From the NCBI GenBank assembly GCA_021846695.1, contig JAJZWN010000006.1, forward strand, positions 1 to 45,468: DNA of 45,468 nucleotides, read 5' to 3'. Position 1 is the first letter of the stretch. Every line of letters starts with the position of its first letter. Positions 17,936 through 26,473 of the stretch are shown here, one piece after another. The position numbers and the translations under genes are program-made. Source of the DNA: Thermoplasmata archaeon (lineage in GTDB: Archaea; Thermoplasmatota; Thermoplasmata; Thermoplasmatales; Thermoplasmataceae). Under the pieces are notes generated by a model. The model worked only from the letters and a program-made list of their open reading frames with translations. It did not search any database and was not told the origin of the DNA.

Positions 17936-19150
17936 ATGATAGAGAATTATTTAGAAACATTAAATCAAAGATTTAGAGATTTTGATATAGAATATAGAAA
18001 ACAGGCTTATATTTATTATTTAAAATATCCTGACCCGTCTTATAAGGAAAGCCCGGACAAAAAAACCTATGTAAATATTACTGAAAAAGACCTTGAAAGG
18101 ATGGCATACGGAGAGCTATCAGTTTCTATCAAAAAAGATGAAAAAATTGATAGTAATTATGATCTCGTTGTAACTGATTCTGATTTTATTATAAGCGGGG
18201 AAAAAAAGGGAGTATACATTTCAAACATGAAAACTGCATTTGAGGAGAAAAAGGAACTGTTCAAAAAGTATGTTGACCAGCAGTTAGGCAAATATAACAG
18301 GGAATACCTGATCAATTTTTCCTATGAAAACGGATACTTTATACATTTCCCCGATAATACCAACACCGATGTGAAGATAGAATCAATACAGGATTCCAAC
18401 GCATCATTTGCTTTCAAAAATGTTATCATAGTGGGAAAAAATGCATCAGTTGAGATCACAGATGTATACAAGAAGCACAATAAGGGAAATGGTGTCCATG
18501 GAAGAAATATATACATATTCTGCGGAGAAGGTTCCCATGTAAAATATAACTATGTCCAGGATGAAGGAGAGGATACAGTCAACCTGACCTACGTAAGGCC
18601 AGTTCTTTACCGCGATTCAGAAATCAGGATAATAGATGTTAACGCAGGCGCAAATAAGGTCTTTTATAACCACGAAAGTGAAATGTACGACAGCACAACA
18701 ATGAAATCATATGGAGTCAATGTTTCAAGAGGTGACCAGGAAATGGATATATGGGACTCAAGCGTGCAGTATGGAAAGTATTCAAACTGTGATATAAATA
18801 TAAAGGGCGTTGTACTGGATAGGAGTTCCACCATGCATAGGGGAAACATAGATATAGAGCCAGAAGGTGTAAAATCATCTGGATTTTATGGTTCAGCTAT
18901 ATTGCTTATGTCCGAAAACGGAAAGGGAAATTCAAAGCCAGCACTATTGATTAAAAACAACGATACAAAATCAAAACACTCATCATCAATATCCAGCCTT
19001 GACCCGGAGCAGATATTCTACCTGAGATCCAGAGGATTAAGTGAAGCTGAAGCAAAGGATATGATTATAAATGGCTTTACAGGATATATTGAAGATATAA
19101 CAGACAATGAGTTCCTTAAGGCTACTATAAAAGATATTTTAAAACTTTAA
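17936..19150 (+). CDS. sufD: SufD, Fe-S assembly scaffold partner of SufB
   Basis: A 404-residue SufB/SufD-fold protein. The ATG at 17936 follows GGTGA (17926-17930) by five bases, a better start than the in-frame GTG at 17927. The right-handed beta-helix core shows in repeated short strands such as VNLTYVRPVLYRDSEIRII and QMDIW-like segments, and the C-terminal DPEQIFYLRSRGLSEAEAKDMIINGF is the conserved SufB/SufD ending. Compared with SufB it lacks the Cys-rich extein region, which favours SufD. It acts with SufB and SufC in cluster assembly and iron entry. A T-rich run (about 17908-17918) separates it from sufB and could cause partial termination. Confidence 0.88.
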   Translation: MIENYLETLNQRFRDFDIEYRKQAYIYYLKYPDPSYKESPDKKTYVNITEKDLERMAYGELSVSIKKDEKIDSNYDLVVTDSDFIISGEKKGVYISNMKTAFEEKKELFKKYVDQQLGKYNREYLINFSYENGYFIHFPDNTNTDVKIESIQDSNASFAFKNVIIVGKNASVEITDVYKKHNKGNGVHGRNIYIFCGEGSHVKYNYVQDEGEDTVNLTYVRPVLYRDSEIRIIDVNAGANKVFYNHESEMYDSTTMKSYGVNVSRGDQEMDIWDSSVQYGKYSNCDINIKGVVLDRSSTMHRGNIDIEPEGVKSSGFYGSAILLMSENGKGNSKPALLIKNNDTKSKHSSSISSLDPEQIFYLRSRGLSEAEAKDMIINGFTGYIEDITDNEFLKATIKDILKL

Positions 19151-19185
19151 TTTTATTAATGAATTTTATTTATGTAAAAGATAAA

Positions 19186-19194
19186 CTTTTATAA
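19186..19194 (+). promoter_or_regulatory. TATA box of the CBS-domain permease
   Basis: CTTTTATAA is centred about 26 bases before the ATG at 19216. The ATG at 19208 is followed by a stop after two codons and is not used. Confidence 0.5.
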
Positions 19195-19215
19195 CATTGA
19201 TATACTTATGAACGG

Positions 19216-21039
19216 ATGACAGAAACGTCACCGCAAAACGGTGAACTTACAAGGCATTTAACTTTCAAGGATGTTTTCTTCCTTTCCTTCGGCGGCATGT
19301 CTCCACTTTTAAGTATACTCACATATGCTGCTTTTGCAATAACACTGGCGGGATATGACGCTCCAATAGTCATGGTCATTGGAACGCTCCTGGTCCTGGT
19401 AAACGGGCTTGTTGTAACACAATTATCCAAAAGATTTTCATCATCTGGTGGATATTACACATACGCGTTTCAGGCCTTATCTGCGAGAATAGGGTTTGAT
19501 ACAGGGTGGATGTATATATTCTATTCTATCCTATACGCCCTTGCTTATCTTACCGGTGCAATATTTATAATTGTGAGCGTGTTTGGCATTTCAGAGTATT
19601 ATGCCTTTCTTCTCATAATAATTCCATCCATTACATTCCTAATTGTAGGAATAAAGCTTTCTGCCAAGTATGCACTCTATGCTGTTGCAATTGAAATATC
19701 TCTCATGGTAGCTATAGTGGTAATATCATTTATTATAACAAAGGGTGCTGCATACATTCCAAATCCGGCTGTATACCACATTAGCGGTGGCGATTTTGTC
19801 CTAGGGATATTATTTGCTATGGGAATTCCTACAGGATATGGTTCCATAGCACCGGTATCAGGCGAGGTATCAAATCCGAAGAAAGTTGTTGGGCGTAGTG
19901 TCATATCTGTTATACTGATCGGCGGCACCCTGGCAACATTGATGATCTATGCATTTGCAAACCTTATCCTGCAGAATAATATCGTTATTCCAACCAGTGA
20001 TAAATTGCCTGTTATAGGTATTATCCTGCACAATTTTGGAAAATATGGAATATACCTGTATTATGCAACAGGAATAGCAACCATTAACGATGCTATATTA
20101 GCTTTGCTTTCATTCGGGTCTGCAGCATCACGTACATTTTTCAGAATGGGATACGATAAATCTTTCCCGTCCATTTTCGCAAAAAAAGTAAAAGACAACC
20201 CTATTGTTGCCAGTCTTGCAGTGAGCGCTATAATGGTTGCACTTCCATTGCTTATTATGCATTACATAACAGTAGAAACCGCTTTTATATTCTTAGGAAC
20301 AATATCTGCTCTCGGGGGGTTGTTTATACACGTCAGTGCCAATTTCTCCCTTATCAGAATAGGACTAAGGCGTGGAAGAAGGCTGATATCACGTACAAAA
20401 AAAGGCATATACTCTTACATTAATGGTTTCAAAGAGGTAATACTAGCCCTGGTTGGAGCTATTATCAGCTCTATAGTGCTTGTCTATTCAGCATATTCTA
20501 CAGTATCATGGTACACATTACTGTTTCTTGTATGGATTGTGGTAGGATTTATATTGTCCGAAGTCAAGGCAATTACATTAAAAACCTCAGATGATATGAT
20601 GGATATCAGCAAAGAAGGGAGAATACTGGCTGAAAATCTAATGAACATAAAGGTTATGGATGCAAGAATACCTGGCCTTGATGTAATTGTTGGAATTAAC
20701 GATCCATTAAGGTCTGCTCTGGAAAAACTACTATCTAAAAACATACCCTATGCAATAGTTCTGGATGAGAACATGAAGCCTGTTGGCACATTGTATGTAA
20801 TAGACATACTTCTCCTTCCTAAAGACGCCATCGACCGTGGGAAAGTAAATCAGATGCATCTTGAAAAAGTTGTCAACATAAGTGTTAATGATGAGGTAAC
20901 AGATGCTGTCAGAATTCTCAAGGAAAATAATGTAAATATTCTTTCAATTGTTGACGGAGCAGGAAAATGTACAGGCACAATCACTGAGAGGGAAATTCTA
21001 TTAAAGCTCGCGAGTACCGATAAACCCGCAGTTGAGTAG
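19216..21039 (+). CDS. APC-family amino acid permease with C-terminal CBS domain pair
   Basis: A 607-residue protein. Residues 1 to about 450 hold some 12 transmembrane helices in the APC layout, including the N-terminal FFLSFGGMSPLLSILTY and the loop IAPVSGEVSNPKKVVGRSV typical of amino acid permeases. Residues about 475-605 form a soluble cytoplasmic tail with two CBS motifs, roughly PLRSALEKLLSKNIPYAIVL and VTDAVRILKENNVNILSIV. CBS pairs usually bind adenine nucleotides and gate transporters or enzymes by energy state, so transport here is probably controlled by nucleotides. The substrate is unknown. Transcribed alone. It is more distant from the three other permeases in this window than two of those are from each other. 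Confidence 0.87.
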   Translation: MTETSPQNGELTRHLTFKDVFFLSFGGMSPLLSILTYAAFAITLAGYDAPIVMVIGTLLVLVNGLVVTQLSKRFSSSGGYYTYAFQALSARIGFDTGWMYIFYSILYALAYLTGAIFIIVSVFGISEYYAFLLIIIPSITFLIVGIKLSAKYALYAVAIEISLMVAIVVISFIITKGAAYIPNPAVYHISGGDFVLGILFAMGIPTGYGSIAPVSGEVSNPKKVVGRSVISVILIGGTLATLMIYAFANLILQNNIVIPTSDKLPVIGIILHNFGKYGIYLYYATGIATINDAILALLSFGSAASRTFFRMGYDKSFPSIFAKKVKDNPIVASLAVSAIMVALPLLIMHYITVETAFIFLGTISALGGLFIHVSANFSLIRIGLRRGRRLISRTKKGIYSYINGFKEVILALVGAIISSIVLVYSAYSTVSWYTLLFLVWIVVGFILSEVKAITLKTSDDMMDISKEGRILAENLMNIKVMDARIPGLDVIVGINDPLRSALEKLLSKNIPYAIVLDENMKPVGTLYVIDILLLPKDAIDRGKVNQMHLEKVVNISVNDEVTDAVRILKENNVNILSIVDGAGKCTGTITEREILLKLASTDKPAVE

Positions 21040-21396
21040 ATATATGCCGGCAACCCGATGCCTGCCCATGGCACTGATACAGAGGTAATTTAAGCGTTAT
21101 ACACAACATGAAGAAAAAATAATTATTATGTCTGAATCGTATGTTTTCATGTTCTTAAAAATGTAAAAGGATTCAGAGAATAAGGAACTGCAATAATTAT
21201 AGGCACAGAGTATAAAATTTTGATTAACTTGCCCCTGACATACTCCTACAGCTGAAGCGGTGGGCTTTCTGCTACGGGATCGTAAAAATTAAATGTGTGT
21301 ATGCACAAATATATTTTAATAAATATATTAATTGTATAGGATGTATAATTTAACAGGAAACATTGTGTTATTAAATCATTCACTGTAATTATACAT
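21040..21396. other. Gene-free stretch holding a solo insertion-sequence end
   Basis: No open frame here has a family match or a good start. The only notable content is the 44-base IS605-type fragment at 21237-21280, listed separately. Remaining sequence is AT-rich and unremarkable. Confidence 0.6.
21237..21280 (-). mobile_element. Solo 44-base IS200/IS605-type end unit
   Basis: This unit starts with GACATACTCC, the same outer edge as the decayed TnpB element at 32507, and ends with CTTTCTGCTACGGGAT, the same edge as at 32882-32897. Between them CCTACAGCTGAAGCGGTGGG folds into a hairpin with a TGAA loop. Positions 21245-21280 match 32862-32897 at 34 of 36 bases. Such hairpins bound IS605-family elements and form the 3' end of TnpB guide RNAs. 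No tnpB is next to it, so it is either a minimal deletion derivative or a leftover end. Confidence 0.65.
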
Positions 21397-22101
21397 TTAT
21401 ATGCCAGAATTCAAATTTATGTCGTGGCCCCCGGCTACCGGTATAATCTCTCCGGTTACCATTTCAGAGTTGATCAGAAATTCTACAGTTCTGTTAATAT
21501 CATCCGGTGGATATCTCCTGGTTATTCCAAGTTCCACATTTGATTCTATTTCATCATCATTCTTCCCTATAAATCCTGGAGCAACTCCATTTACTTTTAT
21601 GTTATATTTAATTAGTTCCCTGGCGAGGCTTTTCACCATGAAATAAACTGCCCCCTTTCCTGCTGCATATCCAGGATTTGAATTATAATACACATTTTCT
21701 GATGCGGAAAATCCTATTATAGAGCCATGTTTTTGCCGTTTAAGCAAAGGAATTGCTGCACGGGCAATATTATAAAATGTCCTTGCATTATTCAAAATAG
21801 CATCCACGAACATTTCTGGCTCGGTTTCTTCAATACTTTTATTTGAATAATAATTTCCTGCTACATTGATAACCGCATCTATGCCCCCCATTGATCGGTC
21901 TGCTGCCTTAATAGCTTCAACGCATTGTGGATATGAATTCAAATCCGCATTATAAAATTCGCATCCAGTTTTACCGGCAACTTCCTTTACATTGCTTCCA
22001 CGGGATATTAAAAAAACATTGTAACCTGCATCCTTTAGATAATATGCGAGAGAACTCCCCATTCCCCTGCCAACGCCTGCTATAACAATATTCGATTTCA
22101 T
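21397..22101 (-). CDS. Short-chain dehydrogenase/reductase (SDR)
   Basis: A 234-residue classical SDR. The cofactor loop VGRGMGSSLAYYL stands in for TGxxxGxG, NVAGNYYSNKS matches the NNAG region, and the catalytic Ser, Tyr and Lys lie in GFSASEN and NPGYAAGKGAVYFMVKSLA. VNGVAPGFIG is the usual PG motif. The N-terminal strand reads SNIVIAGVGRGMG, so the first glycine motif is slightly unusual, and cofactor choice (NADPH is suggested by the downstream ISRGSN) is only a guess. It could be a 3-oxoacyl reductase-like or sugar/alcohol dehydrogenase. Its TATA box lies at 22121-22135. Upstream on the same strand is tRNA-Ser. Confidence 0.8.
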   Translation of the reverse strand: MKSNIVIAGVGRGMGSSLAYYLKDAGYNVFLISRGSNVKEVAGKTGCEFYNADLNSYPQCVEAIKAADRSMGGIDAVINVAGNYYSNKSIEETEPEMFVDAILNNARTFYNIARAAIPLLKRQKHGSIIGFSASENVYYNSNPGYAAGKGAVYFMVKSLARELIKYNIKVNGVAPGFIGKNDDEIESNVELGITRRYPPDDINRTVEFLINSEMVTGEIIPVAGGHDINLNSGI

Positions 22102-22120
22102 AGGTAAATATGATTATGCT

Positions 22121-22135
22121 GTATATATATTTATT
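22121..22135 (-). promoter_or_regulatory. TATA box of the SDR gene
   Basis: Minus-strand AATAAATATATATAC is centred about 26 bases before the ATG at 22101. It lies 13 bases beyond the 3' end of tRNA-Ser. Confidence 0.5.
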
Positions 22136-22148
22136 AGAACTTTAAAAG

Positions 22149-22232
22149 CGCTGGGAGGGAGATTTGAACTCCCGAGCTATTTCTAGCAGTAGATTTCGAA
22201 TCTACCGTCTTACCGGGCTAGGCTATCCCAGC
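22149..22232 (-). tRNA. tRNA-Ser (anticodon CGA)
   Basis: An 84-base class II tRNA on the minus strand. The acceptor stem GCTGGGA pairs with TCCCAGC, the discriminator is G as usual for serine, and the anticodon arm GTAGA-TTCGAAA-TCTAC places CGA at 34-36, reading UCG. A long variable arm (TGCTAGAAATAGCTC) precedes the T arm, whose stem is GGGAG/CTCCC around TTCAAAT. CCA is not encoded and no intron is seen. Confidence 0.95.
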
Positions 22233-22249
22233 TTAATCCAGTATTTCTA

Positions 22250-22639
22250 TTATTTATTTAATTTTTGATGTTCTTTCTTCATGCATTTATCCATTACGAC
22301 TTCCATTCCCATATCCATTGCAAGTTTTTTTGCATCTTCATTTACTATTCCTTCCTGCATCCATATGACCCTGGCTTTTCCTTTTGCATCTTTCACTATT
22401 TCTTCAACAAATTCAGGTTTGCGGAATATATCGACAACATCCACGTTACCCTCAATGGACTTTACATCCTTATAAACCTTTTTTCCTTCCCAGTTTTCCA
22501 GCACCGGATTAACGGGAATTATGTTATATCCGTTTTCCATAAGGTACTTTGAGACCTGGTAGCTGGCCCTATCAGGCTTATCAGAAATACCTACGACAGC
22601 GATATCCCTGTATTTTTTTAATATTTCCTCTGCAGTCAT
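22250..22639 (-). CDS. CoA-binding domain protein (YccU-like)
   Basis: A 129-residue Rossmann-fold protein of the CoA_binding_2 group. It shows DIAVVGISDKPDRASYQVSKYL, then NGYNIIPVNP, VDVVDIFRKPEFV and KARVIWMQEGIVN in the family order. Stand-alone members are related to the CoA-binding half of succinyl-CoA synthetase but their role is unproven, and a CoA-linked sensing or acyl-transfer role is only a guess. The stop is about 18 bases from the tRNA-Ser start on the same strand, so the two might be co-transcribed. Confidence 0.85.
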   Translation of the reverse strand: MTAEEILKKYRDIAVVGISDKPDRASYQVSKYLMENGYNIIPVNPVLENWEGKKVYKDVKSIEGNVDVVDIFRKPEFVEEIVKDAKGKARVIWMQEGIVNEDAKKLAMDMGMEVVMDKCMKKEHQKLNK

Positions 22640-22761
22640 AATCAGGAATCGTTAAATTAATTATTAAAGGTATCTAAATCTAAGTGTAATGTTACAGGCA
22701 TCGGGAAATAATCAGAGTATGTATACTGCGGTTATCCATAGAAATCCAGGAACAAACAATG

Positions 22762-22769
22762 TTTAAATA
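22762..22769 (+). promoter_or_regulatory. TATA box of the TFS gene
   Basis: TTTAAATA is centred about 26 bases before the ATG at 22791. Confidence 0.6.
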
Positions 22770-22790
22770 TTGTTTTGAAATAGAGTACAT

Positions 22791-23096
22791 ATGTTCTGTT
22801 CTAAATGCGGTGCACTTATGACACCATCAAGGGATAAATATGTCTGCAACAGTTGTGGCAATGAAATTCCAAAAGCAGGAACAGCTGACCAGAAAATTAT
22901 ATCAAAGAGTTCAGATAAAGAAATTATAATGGTTGCCAAGGAGGTAAATGCGGAACCACTTGATAGCGATGCCGTGTGCCCTGTATGCCATCATACAGGA
23001 GCCTATTATCTCCTCAAGCAAACACGTTCTGCAGATGAACCTGAAACAAAGTTTTATACATGTGAGTCCTGCGGGCATAGATGGAGAGAATACTGA
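22791..23096 (+). CDS. tfs: Transcription factor S (TFS), archaeal TFIIS/RPB9-like
   Basis: A 101-residue protein with two zinc ribbons: the N-terminal CSKCGALMTPSRDKYVCNSCG and the C-terminal CPVCHHTGAYYLL...CESCGHRW. The C-terminal ribbon carries the acidic hairpin QTRSADEPETKFYTC, where the Asp-Glu pair reaches the RNA polymerase active site and stimulates cleavage of backtracked RNA. Size and motif order are those of archaeal TFS. It is transcribed alone, directly upstream of SRP54, which has its own TATA box. Confidence 0.95.
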   Translation: MFCSKCGALMTPSRDKYVCNSCGNEIPKAGTADQKIISKSSDKEIIMVAKEVNAEPLDSDAVCPVCHHTGAYYLLKQTRSADEPETKFYTCESCGHRWREY

Positions 23097-23127
23097 ATTA
23101 TATTCTCTATAGAATTTAACAAAAAAT

Positions 23128-23138
23128 TATATAATATA
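23128..23138 (+). promoter_or_regulatory. TATA box of SRP54
   Basis: TTATATAATAT lies about 20-26 bases before the ATG at 23154 and supports that start over the TTG at 23148. Confidence 0.5.
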
Positions 23139-23153
23139 TTTTGATGTTTGCTT

Positions 23154-24527
23154 ATGGTTCTAGACAATTTATCAGAGTCACTTAAGAGCATTATGCGTAA
23201 AATCTCCGGTTCAAGTTTTATTGACAAGGACACTATAAAGGAGGTCACAAAAGAAATTCAAAGAGCTTTATTAAAAGCTGATGTGAATGTTAAACTCGTT
23301 TTAAAGTTAACCAATACAGTTCAGGAAAGGGCGTTAAATGAAAAGCCACCTGCAGGCATGACAGCGCAGGATTATATTATACGTGTTATCTACGAAGAGC
23401 TTCTAAAAATACTTGGCACAGATTCCAATTTCGATCTTAAGCCCCAGACAATTATGCTTGTGGGTTTATATGGAAATGGTAAAACAACAACAGCAGGAAA
23501 GCTTGCCAGACTTTTTATGAAGAAAGGCTTATCCACAGGACTGATAGCTGCTGATGTCCACAGGCCAGGCGCATTTGAACAACTCCAGCAGATTTCCGGG
23601 GATGTAAATTCTGGATTTTACGGTGAAAAGGGAGAAAAAAATGCCCTTAAAATAGTTAGAAACGGCATAAAGGAACTTGCAGACTTCAAAATCAAAATTA
23701 TTGATACCAGCGGCAGGGATTCACTGGACCAGGAATTAATAGATGAAGTACATGAAATTAAGGAGAAAATTAATCCTGATACGGTACTCTTTGTTATAGA
23801 TGCAACACTTGGACAGCAGGCTGGCCCGCAGGCAAAGACTCTCCACGATGCTGTAAACATAGATGGAGTAATTATTACCAAGATGGATGGTACTGGAAAG
23901 GCTGGCGGTGCGTTGAGTGCGGTTGCAGATATACAATCTCCTGTCTATTTTATTGGAACCGGGGAACATATGGATGATATCCAGATATTTAATCCGAAAA
24001 AGTTCCTGTCAAGGCTACTGGGTATGGGCGATATAGATGCCCTTATGGAAGTAGTAAAGGAAACAAACATAACTGAAGAAGAAGCTGAAGCCTCACTGGA
24101 TAAACTTATGTCAGGGAAATTTGATTTAAAGGATATGTATGATGTCTGGGAGAAATTTGCTAAGCCAGGGTTGCTTAAGAAATTCTTCGGAGCACTCCCA
24201 CTTGGAAAAATGCCGGGAGGGAACAAACTTGACGAATCGCAACTGGACCAGGCAGATGAGAAATTAAGGCTTTACCGTGTAATACTCGATTCAATGACAT
24301 TCTATGAACTGGAAAACCCTGATGTATTGAATGCAAAACGTATCAAAAGAATTGCCGCTGGCTCCGGCCAGGGAGAGAAAAATGTACGCCAGTTGCTTAA
24401 AGAATATAACGCCATGAAGAAAAACATGAAAAGCATAAAAAAGAACAGAAATTTCAAGAAAATGCTAAAAACCCAGCTCAAAGGCGGGAACTTCAGCCTC
24501 GATGACCTGGAATCAAAAATGTTATAA
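23154..24527 (+). CDS. srp54: SRP54, signal recognition particle GTPase
   Basis: A 457-residue protein starting at the ATG at 23154; the in-frame TTG at 23148 would put the start too close to the TATA box. The N domain (residues 1-90) leads into the G domain with GLYGNGKTTTAGKLA (P-loop), DTSGRDSLDQE (G3-like) and ITKMDGTGKAGGAL (TKxD). The M domain (about 300-457) holds DSMTFYELENPD and RIAAGSGQGEKNVRQLL, the RNA-binding helix. It binds signal sequences and 7S RNA and targets ribosomes to the membrane through FtsY. Note GNGKTT: the usual second G in the P-loop (GxxGxGKT) is preserved. Confidence 0.95.
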   Translation: MVLDNLSESLKSIMRKISGSSFIDKDTIKEVTKEIQRALLKADVNVKLVLKLTNTVQERALNEKPPAGMTAQDYIIRVIYEELLKILGTDSNFDLKPQTIMLVGLYGNGKTTTAGKLARLFMKKGLSTGLIAADVHRPGAFEQLQQISGDVNSGFYGEKGEKNALKIVRNGIKELADFKIKIIDTSGRDSLDQELIDEVHEIKEKINPDTVLFVIDATLGQQAGPQAKTLHDAVNIDGVIITKMDGTGKAGGALSAVADIQSPVYFIGTGEHMDDIQIFNPKKFLSRLLGMGDIDALMEVVKETNITEEEAEASLDKLMSGKFDLKDMYDVWEKFAKPGLLKKFFGALPLGKMPGGNKLDESQLDQADEKLRLYRVILDSMTFYELENPDVLNAKRIKRIAAGSGQGEKNVRQLLKEYNAMKKNMKSIKKNRNFKKMLKTQLKGGNFSLDDLESKML

Positions 24528-24793
24528 AATTAAAATTTATTTTTTATGCCAGAAACACATAAGCAAATAACTTGTATGCCTTGTATGTTCATTAAAATGT
24601 ACAATGGAACCGGGTATAAAACTGTGTACCTGGTAGCAAACCAGTTACATAAACGGAAATATAATTCTAAAATATCAAACAGCACCTATTGTGCTAACCG
24701 GATATACTATAACACTGCCGATACCATTTGCCAGGCCTACCCGTATCATGGAGATTCCCGTTAAGAAGTTAATAAATGTATTAAACACAAGGA

Positions 24794-24801
24794 TTTATAA
24801 A
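24794..24801 (+). promoter_or_regulatory. TATA box of the pyruvate oxidase-like gene
   Basis: TTTATAAA is centred about 26 bases before the ATG at 24823. The preceding 24528-24793 stretch shows no supported gene. Confidence 0.6.
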
Positions 24802-24822
24802 AGATAAAATTATTAATATATT

Positions 24823-26472
24823 ATGCCAACTGTAGCCGATGTCATAATTAAAACACTCGTAAACTTCGGTGTAAAAAGAATATATGCAATTCCAGGGGAT
24901 TCTCTAAATCCTATAATCGATGCAATACGGAGAAATAAAGATATAAAATATGTTCAGGTAAGGCATGAAGAAGGGGGTGCCCTCAGTGCTTCATACGAAT
25001 CAAAATATACGGGGAATTTGTCGGCCTGTATGGGAACTTCAGGCCCAGGTTCAATACATCTGCTAAATGGATTATATGATGCAAAAACGCAGCATGTTCC
25101 TGTAATAGCTTTAACAGGCCAGGTGGAAACAGAACTGTTGCATCATGATTATTTTCAGGAAGTAAACCTGGTTAAATTATTTGATGACGTTTCTGTCTTC
25201 AACGCGAGAATTATAACACCGGACAATGCACATTATTTAATATGGAAGGCCTGCAGAGAAGCTATAACGAAGAAAGGTGTAGGGCATATTGATATGCCTG
25301 TAGATATTTTAATGGAATCATGCAAAGAGGAGGACCTATCATATTACATAAATCCGGTAAATTATAACCCGGGCGGCCTGGATGAGGCTGTAAATTTGAT
25401 TAATAATAGAAATAAACCGGTTATAATGATTGGTGGCGGTTCCAGAAACTATCGCGGAGAAATAGACGAATTTGCCGAAAAGATAGGAGCTCCGATAATA
25501 TATTCATTGAACGGCAAGGGTGTGTTCAACGATACGGATAAAAAAGTGATGGGGGGCATCGGACTTCTGGGTACAAAACCATCTATCAAAGCAATAGAAA
25601 AATCAGATTTAATAATATTCCTGGGTACCATATTCCCGTATACACAGTTTTTGAAAAATGTAGACAATATTCAGGTGAATACAAATATAGATGATTTGAA
25701 TAAAATAATGAAGGCAAATTATTCTTATCTATGCGATATAAAATATTTCCTTGATAATATCAATGTAAATGAAAAAGATAAAAAATTCTATCAGGAAATG
25801 CAGGATGAAAAGGCAAAATGGTCGGAAGATATGGTCAGGCTCGCGAGCAACCATAAAAATCCCATAAGGGCTGAACTCTTAACAGATAAAATATCAAAGA
25901 AAATTGAAGGCGATGCAATAATAATTACAGATACGGGCAATGTAACATTATGGTCAAACCGTTTTCTTAATGCTGGGAACAACAATAAGTTTTATTTTTC
26001 ATCCTGGTTAGGAACCATGGGTTCCGGAATTCCCGGATCAGTAGGTCTTGCCTTTGCATCGGGAAAAAAAATTTATGGCCTGATAGGCGATGGCAGTTTT
26101 GCAATGACGGTAATGGAATTGATTACCATCAAAAAATATAACCTGCCGGTTAAATTAGTAGTATATGATAACAGCATACTGGGCATGATTAAACTTGAGG
26201 AGGAGGTAATGGGATATCCGGAATACGGCGTGGACTTATATAATCCTGATTTCGCAAAGCTTGCAGAATCCATTGGCATTACAGGAATAAGAGTTGATAC
26301 CGTCGAAGCACTGGATGCAGGGCTTGATAAATTTTTTAAATGCGATGGGCCGGCAGTACTTGATGTTGTGACTGAAACAAATGAAACTCCTATGCCTCCA
26401 AAACTTAATTTCAAAGTTGCAGAAAAATATGTAACATCAATATTAAAAGAAAAATTAGAAACAAAAGATTAA
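24823..26472 (+). CDS. TPP-dependent pyruvate oxidase-like enzyme (PoxB-like)
   Basis: A 549-residue three-domain thiamine-diphosphate enzyme. The N-terminal domain has YAIPGDSLNPIID and the TPP-activating Glu in VRHEEGGALSAS. The C-terminal domain has IGDGSFAMTVMELI, then the metal ligands in YDNSILGMIK. The stretch GVDLYNPDFAKLAESIGITGIRV reads very like E. coli PoxB (pyruvate:ubiquinone oxidoreductase), which favours pyruvate oxidase over acetolactate synthase. It would then turn pyruvate into acetate and CO2, passing electrons to FAD and a quinone or oxygen. It ends near residue 549, at the end of the catalytic domain, with no clear PoxB-type membrane-binding helix. Monocistronic; it ends one base before the convergent GGR gene. 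Confidence 0.8.
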   Translation: MPTVADVIIKTLVNFGVKRIYAIPGDSLNPIIDAIRRNKDIKYVQVRHEEGGALSASYESKYTGNLSACMGTSGPGSIHLLNGLYDAKTQHVPVIALTGQVETELLHHDYFQEVNLVKLFDDVSVFNARIITPDNAHYLIWKACREAITKKGVGHIDMPVDILMESCKEEDLSYYINPVNYNPGGLDEAVNLINNRNKPVIMIGGGSRNYRGEIDEFAEKIGAPIIYSLNGKGVFNDTDKKVMGGIGLLGTKPSIKAIEKSDLIIFLGTIFPYTQFLKNVDNIQVNTNIDDLNKIMKANYSYLCDIKYFLDNINVNEKDKKFYQEMQDEKAKWSEDMVRLASNHKNPIRAELLTDKISKKIEGDAIIITDTGNVTLWSNRFLNAGNNNKFYFSSWLGTMGSGIPGSVGLAFASGKKIYGLIGDGSFAMTVMELITIKKYNLPVKLVVYDNSILGMIKLEEEVMGYPEYGVDLYNPDFAKLAESIGITGIRVDTVEALDAGLDKFFKCDGPAVLDVVTETNETPMPPKLNFKVAEKYVTSILKEKLETKD

Positions 26473-26473
26473 T

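Noticed and set aside
24546..24764. Open frame of 72 codons after SRP54
   Set aside because: Starts 18 bases after the SRP54 stop with no suitable TATA box, has no recognisable domain, and its Cys/Tyr-rich composition looks like chance.
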